Below, piece by piece: positions 26,727 to 36,485 of a DNA stretch of 64,000 nt. Position 1 is the first letter of the stretch; every line of letters begins with the position of its first letter. This DNA is from Alphaproteobacteria bacterium. Its GTDB lineage: Bacteria; Pseudomonadota; Alphaproteobacteria; Rickettsiales; JABSSG01. The notes beneath the pieces are model-generated. The model made no database searches. It was given only the letters and a program-made list of their open reading frames with translations, and was not told the origin of the DNA. Location: NCBI GenBank assembly GCA_030431375.1, contig JAUIIY010000005.1, forward strand, positions 1-64,000, written 5' to 3'. Position numbers and translations under genes: made by a program.

Positions 26727-27452
26727 CTACACCTTGCTCTTCCAACTTGCATATCTACCAGAAATTGGTTTTGCCATAACCTTCACTATAAATGTTATAG
26801 CAATAAATGAAAGAGGAACCGCCACAACAAACATCAGTGGAACATTTCCTGTAGAATGAAATGTACAGCGACTATCTTCTTGTTTTTCAGAAAAAATAAA
26901 CATTGACTCCTTCAAATCTTCTGCATTTACAGCAGCTAAGTATAATGATTCAATATTAACAGAAAATTCTTTTGATGCATTTAAAATCTCAGGTAACTTT
27001 TGAGGATATAAGAGCACTCCCCCATTTACATTATGGATGTGCAAATTTCTTAAATGATTAATGCACACTCCCCAAGGAGTTAAATCAATTTTAGATTCAG
27101 AAGAAACGTCAAAATCAGCTATTATCACTCTTGCATTGGAGTTTACAACAAATATATCGCTGCCTCCATTACCAAATAGAAGGTCATCACCACCCCCTCC
27201 ATCTATCTTTTCACTATTTTTGCTACCACCAATTATGTCAGAATATTTTGATCCTATTATATGGTTAGGACGAACATCAGGGATTATTTTAAAATCACCC
27301 GAAGAACATTCATTCATTGATACAGCATCACTATAAATTGTTATCTCACTGCCATCATGGCAACCTAAATTCAAAAAAACAGAATGAGTAGAATTATCAA
27401 AACTAATTAAGCCTTCTTGTGGTACATATGTTAAATCGTCATGTAAAAACAT
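26727..27452 (-). CDS. RTX-like calcium-binding repeat protein with membrane tail
   Basis: 241 aa, with AGGAG before the ATG. Residues 85-115 carry the RTX signature: GSKYSDIIGGSKNSEKIDGG, then GGDDLLFGNGGSDIF. That is about three nonapeptides, enough for a short calcium-binding beta-roll, ending in the usual FVVNSNARVIIADFD. A C-terminal hydrophobic segment near 210-230 (LMFVVAVPLSFIAITFIVKV) followed by a basic tail looks like a membrane anchor. RTX proteins usually leave by type I secretion; here the tail anchor is unusual. Role unknown. Confidence 0.8.
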   Translation of the reverse strand: MFLHDDLTYVPQEGLISFDNSTHSVFLNLGCHDGSEITIYSDAVSMNECSSGDFKIIPDVRPNHIIGSKYSDIIGGSKNSEKIDGGGGDDLLFGNGGSDIFVVNSNARVIIADFDVSSESKIDLTPWGVCINHLRNLHIHNVNGGVLLYPQKLPEILNASKEFSVNIESLYLAAVNAEDLKESMFIFSEKQEDSRCTFHSTGNVPLMFVVAVPLSFIAITFIVKVMAKPISGRYASWKSKV

Positions 27453-27506
27453 TTATTGCATCTCCTAAATTATATTGCAAAATAAACATCCCGACCCTCT
27501 AAAGAC

Positions 27507-27534
27507 AGATTTTAGCTATCGCCATCTAAAATCT
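27507..27534. other. Inverted repeat
   Basis: AGATTTTAG and CTAAAATCT separated by 10 nt, in the 225-nt gap between the giant gene and the RTX-like gene. No T tract, so its role as a terminator is doubtful. Confidence 0.4.
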
Positions 27535-27677
27535 TTCGGCGCATTATATAGCATAAGTTTATGATGTCACGTTATAAATTTTAGAGACAGTTTCATAACA
27601 TTAACCCGCTCATTAAAAATAACACTAATAAATCCCCCCGCAACGCCAGCACAAAAATTTATCTTTCGTAAAAAAAG

Positions 27678-30600
27678 CTACATTATTGCACAACCCGGAG
27701 CCATAATCACAGGTGATTCCGAACGATCACTCACCGGCGACGAGCTCCTACTCGCGGCTAATCTCTCAGCATGGCGAAGCGCTTCAGCCTCACCTACTGC
27801 AACAGCATCTCCACTTCCTAGTTCGGTTTCTGGAATAGGAGGTAATTCTGCTATCCATGCGCGTCTTTTTCTGCCAATAGCTAGGACAGTATTGATCAAT
27901 TCTTTTTGTGCCATCAATAACGGCATAGGCACATCTTCAACTTGTGGAATTGCTGAACTATCAACTACTTCTCCTCCAGCCATTCTCGCTCTTATATCTC
28001 TCAGTTGCTTTCTTTTACGCAAACCATAACCTATCAGCGTAGCTTGTACAGCGGCTTCAAATGCTTCTTGAGAAATCTCTCCTCTTGTAAACATTTTAGT
28101 TAATTCAAAAGTTTCACCTTCTAATTTCTCACTCGCACGACTACCACTGCTTGATACAGAACTTGATCCATCTGGACTAGCTCTGCTAGATCTCTCCGAG
28201 GCTCCATCCAAAGTTTCATCATCCATATCTTCACCTTTACTCTCACTTACTCCTGCTCCACGTCCTACAAAATCTGGAATAGGGTGCGGAACGGCTGCTT
28301 CATCATCAGATTCTACTTCTTCAAGAGGTGGAGGAGAATCACGACCACTAGATCCATAAGTGGTATACATAGAATCAGCATCATCTGCAGCACATGCTCC
28401 ACGTTCTACAAAAGCTAAAGGCGAAGAATCCCTTCTCAAGCCTTCGCTCGCACCGACACCTCTTGAGGCATCTTCTACCACTCCTCTCCCTGCTGGAAGA
28501 GCAAAAAGTCTCTCCCGATTTCTTTGATACTCATCAAACTCCTCAGAAAATTTCCTTCTTAGCTCTTCTACAGCAACCCCTCCTATTTCTTCTGCTTCAA
28601 CGTCAAATTCTTCATCACTTCCCATATAAAGTTTATAAGACTCTCTAAGTCTTGTATTGATATATTCTTTTCTATCTCTTTCTAGAATTCTCACTCCACG
28701 CTTTTCACGGAAAGTTCTAAGGAATTGACCTCCTCCCCGTAAGGAGAATTCTTTCCCTGTATCCCGTGATATTACAGTTTCTCCCAGAACGCACAATTCA
28801 TCCACATCTCTCTCCATAACTGGGGATTCTACTGCCAATCTAAATAATGGCTTTCTAACTCTGGAAGCTTCAGCTCCTCGAACACCTATCCTTACCCCAT
28901 ATCCAGATGCAGAAGCCCCTCCTGAATCCATCATGTGGGCAGCTGGCGAAGATCCTCTCACTCTTAACCTTCTTACCGCGGTAGCGCCCCGAGGAGCCTC
29001 TTGAGCAAAAACACCGACATCAGAGTCTGCACCACTATCTGATCCGTCTGAATCCTCTCTCTCTGAAGCAGCCCTATCTGAATCACTATCAGAAAAACTT
29101 CCCCTCTCTCTCATTGCAGCTTCTCTCGCAGATCTCCTTCGTCCACGACTCCCAGGCGCTTCTTCTACATCATCTAGTTTTCTATCCATAGCCTCTGGTG
29201 CTGTAGCAAATTCTGCTTCTCCAGCTACCGGAACGGCTTCTAACTCCTCTCCATCCTCATCTGGCAAAGCAGCTCCCGCTTCAACGGCCACAGCTGTTCT
29301 TGCAGCAGAACTTACAAGATCTGGTGCTACTGAACCAACTAGACGAACCCCCACACCAGCACCTACATCAATTCCAGATGGAGTTAGTGATCTCTCATCC
29401 TCTGCTTCTGCAGCAACTAGTCCTAAGCGCACTCTTTCTTGATTTAAAAATTCTCTTACATCTCCTAACTCTTGATGTTGAACTATCAATCGAGCTGCTT
29501 CTCTTCTTTTTCTAGTAGAATTCTCACGCCAAATATCCAAAAGATCCTGAACATTTTGCAAATATTCCCCTGCTCTTCTTAGCTCTATGTTACAAAACTC
29601 AGATATATCACCTCTATTTGCGTGCTCAAGAACTTCACTCCTTACCTGCTCTTCGAGCAACATTAAGTCCTCTTGATTTATAGAAGCTCCCATCAAATAC
29701 ATTTCTTGTCTTCTTTTCTGAAAAATTCTTTCTATAAACGGTGCGTGTTTAATTGCCAGTAAATCTTTATCGTATTTTTCCTTAAACTCTAAATAAGCCT
29801 GATATGCACCTACAAACCTGCGATTTGCTTCTTGATTAGCTTCTTCTCTGCTTGTGGGTCTGAAAGAAGACGCAGTTGTATCACTATCTCCCACAGTAAC
29901 TGCAACCTCCTCATCCGCAACGGCCACACCTACACTAGAGGGATGAGCAGTTTCTGCACCTCCAACACCTGGAATAAAGCTTCCTAACCATCTCACTCCA
30001 GCATGCACTCTCGAAGCCACTCCTGACCAAGCAGCACTCGCTCTTGTTGATACACCATCACGCACTGACGCAGCCATCTCCTGACCTTTCATCTTGGTTG
30101 CTGTCGCAGCAGCCCTCGCAGCTGACACAGCAAAGTCGGCCATAGCACCGGGTAAACTTGGCACTTCATCCCTTTGACGAGCGTTGACAGTAAACGCTCT
30201 AACCATTTGTCTTCTCTGTTCAGTGTATCTTTCACGGGAACCTGCAACTACAATTCTATTTACTACTCTTCTAACCCTCTGAGCATAAGCAGCATCATCT
30301 CTAAGACCTGCATCTTTAAAAATTCTTCCATATTGTGAAAATCTAGTTAGAGCATAAGATGGTATCTCCAGATTATTCTCTGTTCTGTATTGTATATAAT
30401 TAATTAAGCTTTCCATTTCATCTAGCAGAATCTTTTTTTGTTCTGCCATCAAATTATCCACAAGCTGTTCAGTATATTGCGAGCGAGATTGCTTACTACA
30501 ACAAAAACTTAGTGTAACGTAAATATCTATTACACGTGCAAATAAAGGAGCCAACGCTCTGTTTATTGAATTGATTTTAAAAAAGGTAAATGCCGATGCA

Positions 30601-33600
30601 ATAATTCCAAAAAATATTAACGTAGGAAAAACATGTATTGCGGACAAAGACCCCCACCACCACACAGGGAAAATAACCCCCATAGTGGGTAATACGGTCA
30701 TTACCGTTGCGTATACACAACCAACTAACACTTTATTTCTTTCTAGAATATCTACCTGATTCTTTATCCGCTGCTCATTTTCTCTAGGACTTTGTCTTAA
30801 TCTTCTCCCTAATAACCCCCCTCTAGTAGCTGCATTTGCTACATTAACAGCTGCCCCTGCCGTAAGAGCAGCCCTCGCAGTTCTTTCATCAACTAACTTA
30901 TTGGCTATAAATAAGGTTACTATTGCCCAAGCAAATTTGAGAGATACAACCTCTCCCCATGTAATACCAATATGTCTAAAAAAATCACCTAAAGCGTTTC
31001 TTGTATCAAAAGTTCCTCTTGCTTGCCTCGAGGTATATCTAGCCCCCGAGCCGGCAGCTCTAGCAACTACATAGACAAATGCTCCGATGAATAAACTTTT
31101 TACTAATGTTGCGTTACCTGAAAGAAGAGCGCTTACAACTGCTACCGATGCCACCCCCCCTGCGACAATCTTTTCACCACGCACTTCATCTGCTCTGGAT
31201 TGCACAACGGGAAGACGAGGATGGTAATTACCTCTTCCGACTTGATCGGAGACATAGTGATGCAACTCTTCTCTTGTCATCATAGAAGGAGGCCTTCTTC
31301 TAGAACCAGGAATATGATCATCAACGATTCTATATAGTTTTTTTATAAATTCTAGTTCAGCCTCACCTACTTTTCTGAGTTTTTCACTAAGCCAACCGTA
31401 ATTACCGTCTAAGTCTTCTTGGTGTCGTGCTTCTGTAATCAATCTATCTAAAGTATAACTCACACCCATCCCTGCCAGTGTAGATGTTATAATGGAGAAG
31501 CTTAAAACAATACTGGTCAAACCGGATGTTACAATACCTGCAGTAGTAGTTATTGCAGCTTGCCCTCTTCTAACATCATCCGCCCTCTCTAACGCTGGGC
31601 TTACTAACTTGATGATGCTAAATTCGCCAGTTTCTGGATCAAATAAAATCAACTTAGTTTGAATATTAGTAAGCGATGCTCTACCGAAATCGGGACGACG
31701 CATTGCCACCTGATTATTATTCCAAACACCTTCTATTTCACGCTTCCTTTTGACATCTTCCGGAATAGGATTTTTGATTGTATTATCAGTTACAGTCATA
31801 TCTGTTAGAGAAATTTTTTCAAATGTTACTCTTGTGAGATTTGCCCCATCTAAGTTTGTGTTCTTTAAGGTAACAAACTTGCCATTAAAAATAACGCCAG
31901 CAAAATTACAATACGAAAAATCTCCTCCAGTCAAATCTAGTTTTTCACCTGTATATGGTCGTAACATGCCAATTTCAGTAAAATTAACCATTGATTTTGG
32001 CTGCAGAATCGCTGCATATTCTCCATATTCAGGCTTATTCCTTATCAAATATTCGATAAACACTCTAAAAGGATGGTCTGTTGCCTCTAAATCCTCTTGT
32101 GAATATTGGCAACCTCTTTTTCCTACATCACTTCTTTCCTTTCTCTGTCTAATATTTTTTAATTTTATATATAATTCTATTAGTTTCGTAGTTCGAACCG
32201 AGATCACAGAAACGTTTTCATCTTCTATATGAGAAAAAACACGAACATCCTCTGGTAAAAATGTAAATAAACTTACTGTCGAAGCCCTAGATGCAGCACC
32301 TCCCAGTCTACGAGCTCCAACCATAATTCCTGCTGACGAATGCCCCCTAACTATCATTCCCGATCCACCAAGAGTATGATCTCCTGGTGATGATAATGCT
32401 GGGCTTAATCTTCTTGCGCTTGAATATCTCCTTCTTGGTGAATCATCTGCTCCAAATCCAAAATACTTAGCATGTTCCTCTTCTGTCAATCTGCGACGAG
32501 TTGCTCCATCTGGGCTAAGCTTCGAAGAAATCCTTCTGACTCTTCTTACTGGATTAGCTGGAGATTCTGAATCAGATTCATCATCACTTCCCATGGGTGC
32601 GGGTACCCCGACAGCCCCAATCTTTCTCCATTCTCCCGGATGGGCTTTGGCATCTCCATCTGATGACTCCAGTGATCCCCCAACATCTCCAGAGCTAACA
32701 ACTCTTCGATGTGAAGCTTCAGCAAGACGTACTCCTTCCAATTCGGCTTTCGTGGCAGGAACAGCAGCAGGAATTCCTATACGCATCCTATATTCATCTT
32801 TACTCTCAGCCTCACTCCCTGAGTCACTGTCAGACGCAGCAGTGAACCTTCTTGATGTCCGAACGGAAACCCTTCCAGCCATAGTTCCTGTTCCCGCCGC
32901 ATCCTCCTTAGCATCGCCTCTGCCCCGTACCAATTCATGAGAACTATCTACGCGATCTCCTGCTCTTCCATATGGCACTAAATGTCCTGCTGCACCCCGT
33001 TCCAGTTTACGTGAGCTAGTTATTATAGCCGCTAATTGCGCCTCCAAACCAGTAACGTCAACATTTAAACATGATTGAACAGACGCAGACCCATCTCCAG
33101 TTGGTAGAGTTACTTTTGCACCCAAGCCATCACACGTAGAGCCGGTGTCATCAAAAACAGATTCTTCGGTCTTTAGAACCCTAGCATCATGAGCATCAAC
33201 ATTCCCCAACCCAGAAATAATAACAAAACTATTACCCTCAAAATAAAATTGTGAACCACAATGCGAGATATAATGGAAAACTACAAATGATAAAATTGTC
33301 GTTCCTATAAATTTACAATTTGTTAGCTCTGTTCTATCTTCCTTACCAAAAACGCCAGCAATACCAATAACCGCGCCATTAAAATTCACATCAGTAAGCA
33401 CCGCATCTTTAATTTGTAATCTGCCAATTTGTGCTTCTTGAAATTTCATGTTGTAAATAGCGCCGCCCGTTATGGTCAGGTTACCAACCATCATATTCGA
33501 AAGATAAAAAGGTAGATACTCTGTAACACTTCTACCACCAACTATACGAGTTCTTTCTGCAATCAGAGGACCAGAGATAACTATTCGCATATGTCTCATC

Positions 33601-34946
33601 AGTTCAGAAGTTACTAAACTTTCAGGAAATTTACTTTCTTCAGACCAGCCAGGCTTACCTCTAGCAACCAAAGCGTCCAAGATGCTACCATAGGGAGAAG
33701 TTTTATCGTGCTTAAAATATTCTTGATAGAGATATTCTTCTAACGTTAAAGCACCTGTTTGGCCAGTATCTACTCTCCTCCTCCTTCTACATGGGCCGCA
33801 TCCAGATCTGAGTTCTGATGTTTCACTAGCTTCAATTCTTTCCCGGTTTAACCTTGCATAAGCTAGCAGTATGTGAATGTTACTAGCATCAAAAAAAACT
33901 ACAATTTCTGATTGTGCCGCATCAATACCCACAATCAATCCATCTGCCAAAATATCAACTTTCCCAGCGTACATTTTAACTAAAGCTTCGTCTGAAGCTG
34001 CTTTAATAGCTTTCGAGCTACAAACATTTGCAACAGGCAAGTGAGCAGCGCTCACCGCACCCAACGGTTTACCATTTTCATCTACTATAGGAGATTCATC
34101 GCTAAACGTTCTAGCTCTATATTCACGCTCAACATACGTACCGATTCTTTCAATATCCGCATCTGTCATAGGTGCAACGCTTACATCAGATGATCCCGAA
34201 GATGTGTCCGAAGGACGCCTACGCCTTCTTAGTATTGACATTTCCCTCTCAAAATTGACATCTGGGTAACGAAAGGAAGAAGAGGGAGTAGCAGCAGTTT
34301 GAAGAGCTCCCAATCTGCCATCACCTCTAGCTCTTCTTACCCTTCTCCAAAAGCTTTTTGCCCTCCCGGAGGCTTTAACCGGGGCTGCTGCGGCTCCATC
34401 ACTAGAAGGTCGACCTTCACTATGCTCATCTACAGTGGCAAGTCGAGTACGTTGAGTACGTTGAGCTTGCGCTCTCATAGCTCTTTGTAAAGTTGAACTT
34501 GTTATTGCTAAACCTCTAACTGCTGGACTGGAGGGAGGATAACCTGCTCCTGTGAAGCTAAAGCTGCTCCGTGGCGAATCGGGTTCTAACGGTTTCTCTT
34601 CATCCTCTTCAGCTTCTGGTATGGGAGGCGAATGCATTAGGCTTGCTGCAGAACGTCCTCGATAGGAGCTATGCGCACTTCTTCGTTTATCTCTCGCTCT
34701 ACCTTCTTCAGCTCGACTTAACCCGTCATCAGAATCACTACTGACACCCACACCTGCACTCGCGCTAACTACAGTTCCATCAGCATAACCTCCAAACCGA
34801 ATACCTCTTTCCGGTGATTGCCTAAGCCTCCGGCTCCCTGAGCGCCCGCTACTTCCTTTACCCCTTTTAGTAACGGGCGCCCTACTACCAACACCCATAC
34901 CTGCTTCTAATTCATCAGAATCACTACCTATACCAGCACCACTCAT
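27678..34946 (-). CDS. Giant low-complexity membrane protein ending in CaaX (CAIM)
   Basis: About 2,422 aa. The start chosen is the ATG at 34946, because GGAGGAT lies five nt before it and overlaps the earlier ATG at 34958. Approximate residues: 1-470 are Arg/Ser/Asp-rich and disordered-looking; 480-556 and 980-1069 hold pentapeptide-like segments (for example LQIKDAVLTDVNFNGAVIG, LDGANLTRVTFEKISLTDM); 1130-1170, 1260-1300, 1335-1356 and 1408-1460 are hydrophobic and probably membrane-spanning; 1700-1830 is helical; the rest is Ser/Glu/Arg rich. The motif RRLRQSP occurs twice. The final residues are APGCAIM. CAIM is a CaaX prenylation box, the same four residues as in human lamin B1. Bacteria do not prenylate proteins, so this suggests a protein modified inside a eukaryotic host. 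No known enzyme domain seen. Confidence 0.85.
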   Translation of the reverse strand: MSGAGIGSDSDELEAGMGVGSRAPVTKRGKGSSGRSGSRRLRQSPERGIRFGGYADGTVVSASAGVGVSSDSDDGLSRAEEGRARDKRRSAHSSYRGRSAASLMHSPPIPEAEEDEEKPLEPDSPRSSFSFTGAGYPPSSPAVRGLAITSSTLQRAMRAQAQRTQRTRLATVDEHSEGRPSSDGAAAAPVKASGRAKSFWRRVRRARGDGRLGALQTAATPSSSFRYPDVNFEREMSILRRRRRPSDTSSGSSDVSVAPMTDADIERIGTYVEREYRARTFSDESPIVDENGKPLGAVSAAHLPVANVCSSKAIKAASDEALVKMYAGKVDILADGLIVGIDAAQSEIVVFFDASNIHILLAYARLNRERIEASETSELRSGCGPCRRRRRVDTGQTGALTLEEYLYQEYFKHDKTSPYGSILDALVARGKPGWSEESKFPESLVTSELMRHMRIVISGPLIAERTRIVGGRSVTEYLPFYLSNMMVGNLTITGGAIYNMKFQEAQIGRLQIKDAVLTDVNFNGAVIGIAGVFGKEDRTELTNCKFIGTTILSFVVFHYISHCGSQFYFEGNSFVIISGLGNVDAHDARVLKTEESVFDDTGSTCDGLGAKVTLPTGDGSASVQSCLNVDVTGLEAQLAAIITSSRKLERGAAGHLVPYGRAGDRVDSSHELVRGRGDAKEDAAGTGTMAGRVSVRTSRRFTAASDSDSGSEAESKDEYRMRIGIPAAVPATKAELEGVRLAEASHRRVVSSGDVGGSLESSDGDAKAHPGEWRKIGAVGVPAPMGSDDESDSESPANPVRRVRRISSKLSPDGATRRRLTEEEHAKYFGFGADDSPRRRYSSARRLSPALSSPGDHTLGGSGMIVRGHSSAGIMVGARRLGGAASRASTVSLFTFLPEDVRVFSHIEDENVSVISVRTTKLIELYIKLKNIRQRKERSDVGKRGCQYSQEDLEATDHPFRVFIEYLIRNKPEYGEYAAILQPKSMVNFTEIGMLRPYTGEKLDLTGGDFSYCNFAGVIFNGKFVTLKNTNLDGANLTRVTFEKISLTDMTVTDNTIKNPIPEDVKRKREIEGVWNNNQVAMRRPDFGRASLTNIQTKLILFDPETGEFSIIKLVSPALERADDVRRGQAAITTTAGIVTSGLTSIVLSFSIITSTLAGMGVSYTLDRLITEARHQEDLDGNYGWLSEKLRKVGEAELEFIKKLYRIVDDHIPGSRRRPPSMMTREELHHYVSDQVGRGNYHPRLPVVQSRADEVRGEKIVAGGVASVAVVSALLSGNATLVKSLFIGAFVYVVARAAGSGARYTSRQARGTFDTRNALGDFFRHIGITWGEVVSLKFAWAIVTLFIANKLVDERTARAALTAGAAVNVANAATRGGLLGRRLRQSPRENEQRIKNQVDILERNKVLVGCVYATVMTVLPTMGVIFPVWWWGSLSAIHVFPTLIFFGIIASAFTFFKINSINRALAPLFARVIDIYVTLSFCCSKQSRSQYTEQLVDNLMAEQKKILLDEMESLINYIQYRTENNLEIPSYALTRFSQYGRIFKDAGLRDDAAYAQRVRRVVNRIVVAGSRERYTEQRRQMVRAFTVNARQRDEVPSLPGAMADFAVSAARAAATATKMKGQEMAASVRDGVSTRASAAWSGVASRVHAGVRWLGSFIPGVGGAETAHPSSVGVAVADEEVAVTVGDSDTTASSFRPTSREEANQEANRRFVGAYQAYLEFKEKYDKDLLAIKHAPFIERIFQKRRQEMYLMGASINQEDLMLLEEQVRSEVLEHANRGDISEFCNIELRRAGEYLQNVQDLLDIWRENSTRKRREAARLIVQHQELGDVREFLNQERVRLGLVAAEAEDERSLTPSGIDVGAGVGVRLVGSVAPDLVSSAARTAVAVEAGAALPDEDGEELEAVPVAGEAEFATAPEAMDRKLDDVEEAPGSRGRRRSAREAAMRERGSFSDSDSDRAASEREDSDGSDSGADSDVGVFAQEAPRGATAVRRLRVRGSSPAAHMMDSGGASASGYGVRIGVRGAEASRVRKPLFRLAVESPVMERDVDELCVLGETVISRDTGKEFSLRGGGQFLRTFREKRGVRILERDRKEYINTRLRESYKLYMGSDEEFDVEAEEIGGVAVEELRRKFSEEFDEYQRNRERLFALPAGRGVVEDASRGVGASEGLRRDSSPLAFVERGACAADDADSMYTTYGSSGRDSPPPLEEVESDDEAAVPHPIPDFVGRGAGVSESKGEDMDDETLDGASERSSRASPDGSSSVSSSGSRASEKLEGETFELTKMFTRGEISQEAFEAAVQATLIGYGLRKRKQLRDIRARMAGGEVVDSSAIPQVEDVPMPLLMAQKELINTVLAIGRKRRAWIAELPPIPETELGSGDAVAVGEAEALRHAERLAASRSSSPVSDRSESPVIMAPGCAIM

Positions 34947-35208
34947 ATTATCCTCCATTTGATTGGGATAATTAGAATATTAGAAAGTTAAAATTTTATT
35001 AAAGAAAAAAACTTTTTTTTATAATTTTTATAAAAAATCCTTGATTAATAATCGTCACATATTCGTCAAAAATATAAAGGATAATAATCACTATATTACA
35101 GTCGATTATAACGTTAACTTAAATATTTAGCTTATTTTAAAATTGAGAAGATTAACTATCGTGATACAAAAAATTTTATGATTTATTTTTCAATCTATAG
35201 ATAAAAAA

Positions 35209-36372
35209 TTATTTCCCAGCAGATTTCTCAGCTACATCACTAGTCGACCCTGTAAATCTTCTTACATAAGAAAGGTCAACAGCTTCTTCCGCAGGGGCTG
35301 GAGCAGGTGCAGCGGCTACAGCAGCAGGCATCGGTGGCGCTTCGTCATCAGCCATTTTAGACTCTCCACCCCCGGCTGCACTTCTCGCACTTGAAACAGC
35401 ACGTCTTCTGACACTAAAATTTTCAACTAAAAAACTTTGCAGCTTAGAATCACACTCATCTACCGAAGCTCTTACACACATCATCGCCGTATCGACATTA
35501 CTCATTTGTTGAATAGTAGTGTAAAAAATGAATGCTGCGTCCAAAATCTTTTGAAACTCGTATTTACCGGGGTTTAGACTATGAAAATCCATAGCTTTTT
35601 TAGCCAAACTTGGATGAAAACCGTATATGGCACCTAATAAATTATTTTTTTGCACAGGAGAAAATTCCGAATTTTCTATAATTAAACGCACAGGCCTACC
35701 AAAAATCGATCCTACTTTAGCATTCGCTTCTTGCGCGATCAGTAACATCGCACAATCATAAAAACCCGTATATAATGAGTATGCGAGAGGAGTAATACCA
35801 TCTGCATTAGTCTTTTCTTTATTTGCACCCAAATCCAATAATCTATTCAACAACTTCAAATCTTCATGCCTTATCGCTAAAAAGATTGGAGTTTCTTTTG
35901 TGATCTTGTCTTCAATCTCAATGTCACCAACTCCTTGAGCTAATAGATATAAGTCAACATCCGATTTCCCATGTTGACAGGCTCTTAAAAAAGGGGAATA
36001 ACCAAGTTCACATACGGCATTTTTATCCGCCCCTCTCTCAACCAGAAATCGGACTGTTTTTAGATCCCCTTGGATTGCAGCTTGCTGCATAGGAGTGAAG
36101 TTCTTTGTCACCTTCATATTTACATTAGCCCCACACTCATCAACCAAGCATTTTACCAGCTCATAATTGCTTCTTATACAAGCTTGATATAAGGGAGTGA
36201 CAGCAAATTCTTCTGTTGATAATTGATTTAAATTTCAAATGATAAGCTCCTCACCCTTGCGATATCATCAGCTAGTATTACTATCTTTTTACATATACCA
36301 AATAATATCTATAGCATTTTCTTCTCTAGCCCCTGCTCCCGCACCGGCACCAGCTCCTGAATGGCCTAACAT
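35209..36372 (-). pseudogene. Ankyrin-repeat protein gene with disrupted 5' part
   Basis: The intact 3' frame (about 312 aa from a TTG at 36147) contains at least four ankyrin repeats: TPMQQAAIQGDLKTVRFLVE, SPFLRACQHGKSDV, TPIFLAIRHEDLKLLNRLLD and TPLAYSLYTGFYDCAMLLIA. An Ala-Pro-rich tail follows. The same frame continues upstream without an ATG (TPLYQACIRSNYELVKCLVD is another repeat), back to a TGA. Further upstream, an ATG at 36372 with AAGGA before it opens MLGHSGAGAGAGAGAREENA and stops. A second frame bridges the two (KKIVILADDIARVRSLSFEI). Two compensating frameshifts in an originally longer gene explain this. An intact shorter protein might still be made. Confidence 0.7.
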
Positions 36373-36485
36373 ATTGCATATCCTTATTAATAAGCCAAAT
36401 ATATAAAGTTAAAAAAAGAATTCAGTAAAATCGCGGCTCTTATTCCAAAAAGGACATCCTAAAAAATTTATGCATATGGAGTTTT

